DNA of 64,000 bases from Caprella mutica. Taxonomy: Eukaryota; Arthropoda; Malacostraca; Amphipoda; Caprellidae. The first letter of the stretch is position 1. The number at the start of each line of letters is the position of its first letter. The notes under the pieces were generated by a model. It saw only the letters and a list, made by a program, of their open reading frames with translations. It ran no database searches and was not told the DNA's origin. Positions 49,199 to 60,400 of the stretch are shown here, piece by piece. The stretch covers positions 248,001-312,000 of the forward strand of contig CANNZV010000265.1 of assembly GCA_947561585.1 (NCBI GenBank), in the 5' to 3' direction. Position numbers and translations under genes: made by a program.

Positions 49199-50079
49199 TG
49201 TAAATAAAGTGCACAGTGACCGTTATAAAAATTTTGAATAAAAAATTAGGTTCGTGAAAATATTCACGGAGTAGCTTTTCTGCTGTCATAGCCACTGAAT
49301 TCTTATCAGTGATCATCTTATGATAGCCACTTTATTATCTGTCCTCTTCTCCAAGTTCTTTCCTTATGAAGTCAGAGTCATGACATTGAGGCGCAGACGT
49401 TACTTCTCGTAACTTAATGGGGCTGATTACTTCCTACTTACTTCAGTACTTAGGTTTTACCAAGGGAAGTCAGACAGTAGACTTACTCATGATGCAATGT
49501 GGCACAGTTATATCGAGGAATAGAGAGAACGCTAATAAAAGTATTGATCTGATGAAAATAAAATATTGTCTAAATAAAAAAAAATGTCGGTTAAATCTAA
49601 AATATTGTCTTAAAAAAATTAAGATAATATGTTTATAGAAGAAATGTAAAATTGTGTTAATGGAAACAATTATATTATTGTCCTACTTATGTAAAATATT
49701 TTCTGAACAAAAAATTATATGCTAAATAAAAAAATATTACTTGAATAAAAAATTTAATATTATCTTTATAAAAAATAAAATTTAAATATATAAAGTTAAA
49801 TGTTGTCTTAATAAACCAGGTAATTCGTTCACAGACAATTCGTTCATACCATGCAAAATTGTTTTGATACGGAGCCTTAAAGTGGTTTGTTGTATCCGCT
49901 AGTTTTTTGTACAGCACACAACATGATTGTTTATTGAAACTCTACTAAACTTTATATAATCATATGTGAGCATTTTTAACATATTTCTTGTTGTTTTCAA
50001 TTATAAAGATATATGCAAGGATGACTCTTTACCAAATGAATTTATTAAATACTGTGAAACTACGTACATTGGAACAAAT
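49199..50079. other. Stretch without recognised gene
   Basis: 49240-49530 is somewhat more balanced in composition, but no splice-supported exon or family was found; 49530-50079 is AT-rich. Confidence 0.3.
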
Positions 50080-50465
50080 CTCTCACTCACCTTACTCACC
50101 TCTCACTCACCTTACTCATCTCTCACTCACCTTACTCACCTCTCACTCACCTTACTCACCTCTCACTCACCTTACTCATCTCTCACTCACCTTACTCACC
50201 TCTCACTCACCTTACTCATCTCTCACTCACCTTACTCACCTCTCACTCACCTTACTCATCTCTCACTCACCTTACTCACCTCTCACTCACCTTACTCATC
50301 TCTCACTCACCTTACTCACCTCTCACTCACCTTACTCATTTCTCGCTCACCTTACTCACCTCTCACTCACCTTACTCATCTCTCACTCACCTTACTCATC
50401 TCTCACTCACCTTACTCATCTCTCACTCACCTTACTCATCTCTCACTCACCTTACTCATCTCACT
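50080..50465. repeat. 20-bp minisatellite, about 19 copies
   Basis: Unit TCTCACTCACCTTACTCACC, alternating with ...TCATC. Pyrimidine-rich on the plus strand; no G except one substitution. No gene in the AT-rich run 50466-51119 after it. Confidence 0.95.
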
Positions 50466-51119
50466 CTAAGTTATCACTCTGTTATGTTTTCAAGGTGAAG
50501 GTAAATCTCTTACAATAATCATGGGAATTTTCAAGAGCATTAACCTGCAGTTTGAATACATTAATATTAAGTGTCCCAATATAGTGTTTTATTCTTTTTT
50601 ATTTAATTTGTTATAGTTTATCAAAATATTTTTACATATTTATTAATAATTAGAAAATATAAATCTAAATGAATTATTTACGCATTCAAAAATTTACTGA
50701 TGGTAAATATTTTTATAATTATTATAAAATTAATATACATGTAAATAAATTATTTACACACTAAAGTTTACGTACAGGTCATTTACATCAAAGGTAAATT
50801 TCTCGGTGAGATCTACCGACTATGAAAGTACAAAGAGTGCTGTAAATGTATATGAGCTGTAAATAAATGACAAATAATTCAAATACCGGAAAACCAAGAT
50901 AGATATAAAATTTGTGACAAATAAGCTAAAGGATTTAAACGTATTTTATTTATAATTATTTATTTGATATTTCAACAATATATTCCAATTTTCTTTTTTG
51001 TCACAATATTAAACAATTCTCCATCTTTGTGGCTTAAAAATTACCCATCACTCACCACTCATTACCTTTGCAAATTGCAGAAGTTAATGTTTTATGTGAC
51101 ATTTATTTATTTATCTCTT

Positions 51120-51306
51120 GTTATTCGCATAAGTCAAAAAGTATTCAACCAAATTTGGATAGGCGATTGTTCAATGTCCAGGTACCATCTGATTAGCAAG
51201 CAGGTCAAAGGTCAAGGTCATTTATAACCCATGGATTATTGGATGGTCAAGGTCATTTATAAGCGATGGCGAAGGTATGCGCTCTACGAGTGCCCGTCAT
51301 CTAGTT
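51120..51306. mobile_element. Helitron-like repeat copy with hairpin and CTAG end
   Basis: Contains AAGTATTCAACCAAATTTGG, GGTCAAAGGTCAAGGTCATT and the end GGCGAAGGTATGCGCTCTAC then GAGTGCCCGTCATCTAG|T. GCGCTC/GAGTGC form a 6-bp stem with loop TAC, and CTAG follows 10 bases later: the 3' architecture of Helitrons. From general knowledge, similar GGTATGCGCTCTAC...CTAGT repeats are widespread in marine and other invertebrate genomes. Confidence 0.6.
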
Positions 51307-51726
51307 TCCTGAGTACAATCATGAGAACAGAGTACAGTCACAATGTAATAAATGTTGCAATAATTCACTTGAGTAAATCGATACCAATTAGTTTGTCACG
51401 TAGTAACTCTTTAATGCCTGATGTGACATGAAAAAAGCATCTGAATAATTTTGAACGAAAAAGACTTTCCCGAACGTTCGTTCTTGTTTTTTCCAATCAG
51501 ATGAATATTGAAAAAACATAATTTTTCAATTTTCGAAATTTAAATTAATTAATCAAAATTATTCTATTAAGATTTATTATAGAAAATAAATAATACCTAT
51601 TTAATAACAACAAATTAATAATTCTTTTAATTCATGTCTAATGACATTGCAGTATATTTATTTTGATGCTCAAATCTAGTGTGAGAAATCCTTAAAAAGG
51701 ATACGATTTTAATGTTCGCGCATCCG

Positions 51727-51930
51727 TTAAAGTATTTCGCAAAAAAGTGATTCAACATTTGTTAATGAAAACAACTGATGGTGGGAAGAGTGGTAAAGCG
51801 TTAAAAAAGGATAAACCAATTTTCTTTTTCGATAATCCAAATTACAACAGTTCAGGTCGCTTCTCTTCCATTCACCACAGACAGTTTCAGGATGGAGCCT
51901 CTGGTAGTAAATATATTTCAATAGTTTAAT
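51727..51930. repeat. Dispersed repeat R2 copy
   Basis: Shares TCCAAATTACAACAGTTC-type and CTTCCATTCACCACAGACAG segments with 52570-52670. Weak traces occur at 59320-59520. Confidence 0.5.
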
Positions 51931-51960
51931 TATTTATTCATTTATTTAGTTTATTATATA

Positions 51961-52070
51961 GGTTAAGTTCCGAATTAACAGACCATTCCACATTTTCTAT
52001 CTTATAAAAATTATATTATTTTCTTATATGATCAATAATGTGGAACTGTTCAATAACTCAGAAGTTACCC
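51961..52070. mobile_element. Family G MITE, complete, TA-flanked
   Basis: GGTTAAGTTCCGAATTAACA ... CAATAACTCAGAAGTTACCC between TA dinucleotides. Confidence 0.85.
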
Positions 52071-52279
52071 TAGAGTTTAGGATGTTGTTGTAGCATGAGG
52101 GGGTCGATAGAGACCCCACAGGGGGTCTATGCTCCATGAGAGTGTGAAGTCATGCTATCAGATAAAAGTGACATGTATGATTTTTAATGTTGGGTTATTA
52201 TTAGACGATTCTGGATGTAATTTGATGCCGATTAAAGGAATGTCATCCACTTTGCTAAATCAGGTTATGATTTTGTGCT

Positions 52280-52440
52280 ACAGTATATCTCCTCTATAGT
52301 GAAATCCTTTATAGTGAATGTAGTGTCCTGAGTAAAGAAGTAGCCTGTATACCCTATAGTGAACAATATGTCTTAGTCTACCATAAAATGGTCATTAGTT
52401 TTAGAGAACTAATGACCATTGGCTTTCTAAAACTATAGTA
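52280..52440. mobile_element. Pogo/Tigger-like MITE fragment
   Basis: CAGTATATCTCCTCTATAGT and a following TTTATAGTGAATGTAGTG, then a palindrome AATGGTCATTAGTTTTAGAG / AACTAATGACCATT. Related to 12306 and 37385. Confidence 0.5.
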
Positions 52441-52680
52441 TAGCCCACAAGTCTACCTAACACAAAATCCAGGACCTCGTAGTTGAAGAGCATAACCCTA
52501 GCACTATCCTCTAAAACTGCAAGTAGCGTAAGTTAAAAAAATGATAAATATGGTAAAAATGAAAAAAAAGACAATCCATGATCCAAATTACTACAGTTCG
52601 GCACCCAAGAGGCGCCAACCCCCTTCTCTTCCATTCACCACAGACAGCTTTAGGATAGAGCCCTCATGCCTATAACTAAG
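52441..52680. repeat. Dispersed repeat R1/R2 junction copy
   Basis: AGTTGAAGAGCATAACCCTA (also at 59240 and, inverted, near 2000) followed by the R2 segment CTTCCATTCACCACAGACAG. This suggests R1 and R2 are parts of one longer element. The following 52681-53444 is AT-rich without gene. Confidence 0.5.
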
Positions 52681-53444
52681 TATATAGTAAATATATAGTA
52701 TAATGAAACAAGCATTCAATCAAGGATATATTTTGCTAGGGTAAACGAAATCAATTTAAATGAAGACAAACTTCAATTTCTTCAATGGTTAACTTTAAAA
52801 AGAAAATATTTTGAAGACTAGAATAGAATCTATCTTATAAGCAAGATAATTAAATAAAGCAATACTAAATATATATAACTAATAATTTTCTTAGATTAAA
52901 TCATTAGAACCAAAGATTTTAGCGCTAATGAATATTTTCATTTTCTTAAATCCAATTATTAAAATTTAAAAGTTTAACCATCTATAACCAATTAACAAGA
53001 ACTAAATTTAATTTTATAAAATACAATTAGAATTTTAATTAAATAGCTAACTTAAAAATAAAATAAAAAATTTCTTAACGAAAATAAAAAAGGTTAAAAC
53101 TTTAGGGTAATTTATCATATAGAAAGACTTACATCATTAATAAGTCATATTTCAACCTATGATATGAGTATCATTATTATTATATGATTATTGATATAAA
53201 GATTTCAATTGTGAAGGTAGAATTTTTCATAATTTATTTTTCAAATTTAATGTTAATAATTTTTTTCCAACTTTTAGAAAAATAAATATGTTAAACGTTT
53301 GATTTTAACCACGTTTTCAACTTTAAAATACGATAAACGAGATTAAATAAATCATATACTATTAATCAATGCAGTTTATTTTAAAACTGCTTAAAGGATT
53401 AAAATACTATTAACATTAAAGGGAGAACCTGAACATTGATAGTA

Positions 53445-53583
53445 GGGTAAGTTCCAAGTTATCGGACAGTTCCTTATTTACAATCATATATATTATTATT
53501 CAACTTTAATTATTAACTTGTTTAAGATAATTTTTCCCATATGATCGAAAATGTGAAACTGACCGATAACTCAGAATTTATTC
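53445..53583. mobile_element. Family G MITE, TA-flanked
   Basis: TA|GGGTAAGTTCCAAGTTATCG ... CGATAACTCAGAATTTATTC|TA with GATCGAAAATGTGAAACTG in the right arm. Confidence 0.85.
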
Positions 53584-53653
53584 TAATATTTTATATCATT
53601 GTGCATTAAGGGTAACACAGAGAGGTTAATGTTGAAAATCCAAAAAGAAAAAC

Positions 53654-54078
53654 ATTAACTACGAGATGGTACAAATATGTACCAAAGAGTAGCTACGAGC
53701 CTTGAGTACCGCTAAAATGACGTAATTTAGACTCTTAATACAAAGTAGCTACCATTGGTGTCATTATGACGTCAGAGTCTAGAGTAGAAGTAGCAAAGAT
53801 ATTATACTAGCTACAATAATATACAACAATATCATAAAATTCGGTTTCAAAAATGCATTGTGCTGCCACCTGTATTTTTTTTAAGTTTCTTCACAAGTTT
53901 TAAAATAACATCAAATGTTTTGGTTATGTAACAAACGGCTAGTAACCATTTTAAAACATAGGTAGCAGCACGATGTACTTTTTAAACTGAGATTTCCAAG
54001 TGATTTATCTTATTGTAGTATTATATCTTTGGTAGCAGTATGGACACTGTATCACCTTCTCTGTACCAAACCGTAGTT
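53654..54078. repeat. Foldback element, family F, small copy
   Basis: Ends TTAACTACGAGATGGTACAA and the inverted TTGGTACAGA-type match near 54065. Inner arms pair TGCATTGTGCTGCCACCTGT (53850) with AGGTAGCAGCACGATGTA (53960), and GATATTATACT...ACAATAA (53798) with its inverse at 54010. TGACGTCA at 53767. Shares the GATATTATACTACAATAAGA block with 3212 and 4905. Confidence 0.65.
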
Positions 54079-54433
54079 AAACTGTTTTGAATATTAAATA
54101 GGATAAATTCATTGATTATTTTAGTATTGGGTTTAACTGTTGCTTCTGAGAAAGATCTAACGGTGATGACTTCAATTTACCTAGTCTATACCTAGCTACC
54201 TCACCTAGTTATTAAAACATGAACAACTTCAAAAGATTTAATTAAAAACCATCAACATGTCTATAGACTCTGAACAAATTTTAAAAACAATAAAATGTTC
54301 TCAACACCGAATACTTAAAATTTTCTTCTAAATTTCTAACAGTTACTAAATAAGTCATAAAAGAAACCCAAATAGTGTTCAGAGTTCAACAGCAGAGCCA
54401 TGGATGTTCAGATGGCTGTAGAAGCACTTTCTT

Positions 54434-54449
54434 CTAATTTCTGGTTTGC
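54434..54449 (-). CDS. Bsg: Basigin last coding exon (5 codons)
   Basis: Acceptor TTTTTTTCAG to 54450. The base G completes Ala, then Gln-Thr-Arg-Asn and TAG (54436-54434). The assignment rests on phase and acceptor quality; an alternative downstream exon is possible. Confidence 0.6.
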
Positions 54450-57400
54450 CTGAAAAAAATAAAAAAACATTTAGTAATTAGATTTAAAAAATTTAAAATG
54501 TAAGTTGGTAGCTAGTTAATAAAAAAATAAGGTAAGCTACCCGACAGAAGAAGCTACCCGACAGAAGAAGCTATCCGACAGAAGAAGCTACCCGACAGAA
54601 GAAGCTATCCGACAGAAGAAGCTACCCGACAGAAGAAGCTACCCGACAGAAGAAGCTACCCGACAGAAGAAGCTACCCGACAGAAGAAGCTACCCGACAG
54701 AAGAAGCTACCCGACAGAAGAAGCTACCCGACAGAAGAAGCTACCCGACAGAAGAAGCTACCCGACAGAAGAAGCTACCCGACAGAAGAAGCTACCCGAC
54801 AGAAGAAGCTATCCGACAGAAGAAGCTATCCGACAGAAGAAGCTACCTGACAGAAGAAGCTATCCGACAGAAGAAGCTACCCAACAGAAGAAGCTACCCA
54901 ACAGAAGAAGCTATCCGACAGAAGAAGCTACCCAACAGAAGAAGCTATCCGACAGAAGAAGCTACCCAACAGAAGAAGCTACCCAACAGAAGAAGCTATC
55001 CGACAGAAGAAGCTATCCGATAGAAGAAGCTATCCGACAGAAGAAGCTATCCGACAGAAGAAGCTATCCGACAGAAGAAGCTATCTGACAGAAAAAGCTA
55101 TCTGACAGAAAAAGCTACCTGAGAGTGCAAGCTACATGAGAGTGCAAGCTACCTGACAGAATAAGCTATCACTCACGCATTGTCAGCCTCGCTCTCCTCA
55201 AACTCCATCTTTGATCTGTGTCTCTCGTATATGAAGATCACGAGGCAGAGGATAACGACTTCAGCGACTATTCCGAGGAAGGGCCAGAGTGCAGCGTAGA
55301 TGTCCTTCACACGCACGTTAGAGGTGGTGTTGTAGAGGATGGAGGGGTGGTTGGTGATGAGACATGTGTAGTGACCACGAGCATCCTGAAACAAAACACA
55401 TCTGTTATGATAAATTTAACCAAGTAATTTTTTCCCAAATACTACCCAATTGTTTAAATGTAGGTAAAAACAACTCATATGCAGGACTGTATAAAACTAC
55501 AGTTAGCTACTTTTATTTTTTTATTTTACTGTTTGGCAAACAGTTTTCCAACATGTCCATGGACCTAATCTACGATTTTAGTGTTTGACAAACACTGAGC
55601 TTGAATGTTCGTTACTCAGTTTGACAGTGTGTACGGGACATTATTTTATGGGACAGTAGTATCTGGGACTCCTTACTAAATGGCATATTAGTGTAGCTAC
55701 CGGGCACATTAATATACAGGACATTACTTCTCGAGGCATAAGTACATGTGACATCAACCCCCTCTCACCTGTGTGATATCAGACAGCACGATGGTGGCAT
55801 TGGCCAGTCCCTTCTCACTGTCCCTGTACTCAAGACTAGTGCCATTGACGGCATGGTCCAGAGGTACATCGTCTGTGGGGACATCAATGTAATTAATAGC
55901 ACGGTTATTTTTTAGAGTTAAAAATGATATTTAAATATTCCAAGTGACATGGAGGCTTTTAGAACAAGGAACGTGAAACTACGATCGAGATCATTGCTAT
56001 TTTTTTTAAAGACAATATTTTATTAAAATTAAAAGGATACAATCTTTAAAGAAGATAATGGGTGGAGTTTAGTGATGGGGTTAACCTAATCATTTAAAAA
56101 TAAATAGGGTCAACAAATTAATAAGGAAAACATAATCCTTATGACAAATAGTTAACACTACTATCTAAAAGCTATAAGCCAATTTGTATTTGGTGGCAAT
56201 GTACACAAACATCAGGGGCTTATTTACATAATTTCATTTATCCAATCAAAAGCTCATAAATTTATCTTTAAACTTTGAAATTTAAAAGGGAAAATGAAAT
56301 AGAGTCAAGAAGGAAATTCTTGTAAGCTAATTTTCAATTTTAACTGTAGATTTAGGTAGCTAGCCAGCTACCTACAATAAATCTGACTTAATTTTTAGAA
56401 AAATAAGAGGGCTTTTGAACATGATATACAATCTGGTAGCTAGCTAAAAAACCATATTAGCTATATATATCCTTCCTGTTTTTAATGGAGAAATATGATA
56501 AAAAAAATGGTAAATAAAGTGTAGTCTACTAGAACCAATAGCTACTCTTTGGTCTAAAACACAGTGGGCTAACTTACAAATTATTGGTCGGTTCCACACC
56601 ATTGGTCATAGCTATAAGAATAAATGATAGCAATAGCTAATAATTTTTAATATAATTTAGTAGCTAGCTATATCATTTTTTCTTCTATGATCGATGGTCC
56701 AGAAGACTAAATTTTATTTACCATTTCTTTCCGCGTTATTATTTTACACGGGTTTTAGCTATGTCCGGTAAGAGTAGTGTTCCACCTCCCTCACCTTTGT
56801 ACCAAGAGACAGTAGGCATGGGAATACCATCAGCATCACAAGTCAGACTGAACTGGTCACCCTCTAGAGCTGTGGTGCTCAGGGGAAGGTTCTTAACCAG
56901 GAGGGTAACCACGTCAACCTCGTGAGTCTTGGTGCTGTCTGTGGTGGACTGGAAGAAGAAACTGAGACTTGAGATTTGGCAATCTATTTCTATTTAAAAA
57001 TTATAAAAAATTTTGCTAATGTAGCTAAAAAAATGGAATAACATAATATTCTCATTAAGATTATTTCTGTTCCATAAATAGTTATAGCTAATCTTAAGGT
57101 TTAACATCGGCTTCTGAACAAAAGACCACATATCGCTAACATCAAAAGGAAATTGAATACAAGGGACTGGAAGAAGCAGTCAAGAAAGGAAAGTGACTCC
57201 ATAAACAAAGTCACCTCCCACCAGACGCTGACAAGGCTCAAGGATGCCTAAAAGCTAGCGTCGACCAGGATCGCTTCCCGCAATTTGCGCAAACTTTGCT
57301 TTAACTCGGAAAATAAGTTAGGTATCTTAACAAAAATTGGCATGAGTATTCACCTCTGTATGATGCATAATCGTAGTAATTCTTAAGTTTCTATCTCTAG

Positions 57401-60400
57401 TACTTTCTCTTTTATGGGATGAAATATATGCGGGGGAGAATTCTGACTTTAAGGGGTCGTTTCCCGCAGTGCCTGGGATCGGTTCCCGCACTGCGGGAAC
57501 CAACCCTTTTTGAACTGCCCCGCAGTGCGGGAACCGACTCTCATTCATTATCTACCACGTTGTGGGAATCAGCCATGAAGAGTAGCTAGTCCTCACTACA
57601 CTACGATAATGATTGCTTTTGATAACGTTGCCAGGTTAAATGAAACAAGTTATGAAAATGCTTTATTTAAGATACAGAATTTCCTAAAATCCACGTCTGA
57701 TTCTTCAGCACTACTACTAGTGCTGGAGCAAATTGGCTGCAACTGTTCATCTACTTTTTCCGTTTTCCTATTTTAACAATTCATTTTCTTTTCTTTCTCC
57801 ATTTCATCACAAAATTCTTAATTCATCTATTGTCAAAACTTGAGCTTCAAGATTTATCCTACGTCGAACTTTTCGATGTTGCACTCTTTGTGTGAAGTGG
57901 TCTTTCAAAATCTGCTCGAAACTCCTATTGATAGATATTTCTTTCTTATAGAATGAGGTATTCAATTCAGTGAAAGTGTTCTCTTTGTGATAATTGATGT
58001 GGGCGCTACCAGATAGGTTTGGTTCTTCTATATCGCCTGGCTACTTTTGGGGACTTGCTTGAGGTGTGAGTTTCCTTTTCTCCTCGGGAGGTTAGTGGTG
58101 GTTATCTTTCACTGCTTTTCCGATCGTGCATGTTGTGCACGATCGGGGGAGCGTGCCAATAGCCATAAGGTTGACACCTGTAAATAAAGTTTGATTTTAT
58201 AGAGCAATTCTGCATGATACGCTATTAGCAATTTTATAGTGATTTTAACACTGAACTACATAATTTGTAACTATTACGTCAGGTCTCACCTTTAAAAATG
58301 ATACGTGGGTGTAACTTATCTCCGGCCACTGCTATCACTGTTATTGCTCCTAGTTCTCTTCATTCGGTCACGGAAAGCCCATTCGTGAATTCCAATTTAT
58401 TTTGCAGCTTTCCTTGATAGAGTCTACCACCCACTTTACCAATCGCATCTCTTACTTTCCTTTCATCTAATTTATTTCTCTTTTTTTTTTTGTTGAATTT
58501 TTTTTTTTTCGGCATGATCAAACAAGTTATGTAATGTATTTAATAGTTATGATAACCTGGAAGAAATATAATATATTACTCACGCTCTAAACATATAATA
58601 TATACCTAATATGGATATTTTGATGTGCGGGAACCAACCCTGAAAAAGTGCGGGAAGCGACCCTAGCCCATATTTATCGATCGGGTCGATTCTCGCACTT
58701 ACGTTTTCCTTTATAGTTTTACAAATGGCTTGAGTTGACAAAATTCCTTTTAAAGCATGTTAACCAAGTACATACCCTATATGCATACCAATTTTTAGAT
58801 AGGTATCATCTTTCGTTTACTTGTAATGTCAAAGTTTGCGCGATAGTTGAAAACATCAGTTGAAAATTTTTCAGGTACCTAAAATGTATGTTTTATTTGA
58901 TCGCGAATAGAATTTTACTTATCGAGAGTATATCAAATGTAAATATATCAAAAGATTGCTAAGAAACAGCTCTTTTAGACTGTGTTTACAGATTTGAAAA
59001 ATAATGTTTTTTTCGGAAGTTATATAGAGTGCGGGAACCGACACCGGATCATTCACTGCGGGAACCGATCCGGGTCGACGCTACTCCGTGAATGCAGTCA
59101 TTTAGCTACAAGGAATGTAACGAGCAAGCTACAACCACTAGTGGCTGCACTCACGGATAGAAGAGGAAAATGAAGAGGTGATAGTAAATGAAGCCTACGA
59201 GTCTATCTACCTAACATAACAAAATTTAAGATCTCGTAGTTGAAGAGCATAACATTAGAGCTATACTCTAAAAATGAATCAGCTAGCATTAAAAAAATTA
59301 TAAAAATGGTAAAAAAACAGTTTCAACAAATTACAAATTCGAGACCCAAAGTGCAGCTATCTAAATGAATCATACATATCAATCCTAAAAAGCTAAAACC
59401 CTTGATTTTGAAGAGTTGTTAGCTAAAGCTATAGCATAATACACATGCTATAATTAGTGTAATAGCTATTAACTTACAACAATCTGATCTCTTCCATCCA
59501 CCCTCACTACTTACAGATAGCTACAGGGTGGGGCGTAAGTTTGGAAGCAATTTTTCAAACATTAATATAATTCTTAAAAATAAGTTCCTAAGTAGGTGAT
59601 AGGGTTTGAACTATAGTAGAGACACTACATTATGACGTGGCAGTGTTATCTTTTACAAAAATTTACTCAATCTAAAAATGTCAGACAAAAGAGAAGCCAT
59701 TACTGCTCTACACCGTGCCGGGAAGTCAGATTCCGTCATTTCAAAGACTCTCTCAATAGCGAGATCGACTGTTTGGAAGTGTGTGAAGCGTTTTAATGAG
59801 AGAGGAGACTTGACTGATCGTCCAAGAAGTGGTAGACCACGCTCACAACGCACCAAACAACTGATAAAATGTGCCCGAGAGAAGATCAGGAGGAACCCGA
59901 AAAGGTCAATGCGATTGTTAGCCAAAACAGCTAATGTGAGTCCCAGAACAATGAGAAGAGTTGTCAAAGAAGACCTAAAGATGTCCTCTTTTACGCTCCA
60001 AAAGAGACAGACTCTGTCAGAAGCTGTAAAGAAAAAGAGATTGGAGAGAAGCAAAGCACTTCTGAGAGAATTGAAGTCTGGCACGGCGGGTGAAATTGTT
60101 TGGTCTGACGAAAAAAATTTCAAAGTGGAAATGGCTCACAACCGGAGGAATGACAGAATAATTGGTAAAAGTGCAAAAGACATCCCATACAACCAAAAAA
60201 CTGTCCACAGAACCATGAAACCTGCTTCAGTAATGGTCTGGGCCGCCGTTTCAGAAACTTGGAGATCTCCTTTAATTTTTGTGGAACAAGGCGCCAAAAT
60301 CAATGCTAAATGTTATATTGAGAATATTTTGACGACAATGTTGGAGTCAGCTAAGGATCACTTCGGTAATGACACTCTATGGACATTTCAGCAAGACGGC

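Noticed and set aside
49966..50518. ORFs of LTLLTSHSPYSS repeats
   Set aside because: 20-bp minisatellite TCTCACTCACCTTACTCACC; read in two frames.
59653..60123. Minus-strand ORF opposite the transposase
   Set aside because: Shadow of the plus-strand transposase, which has catalytic residues and TIRs.
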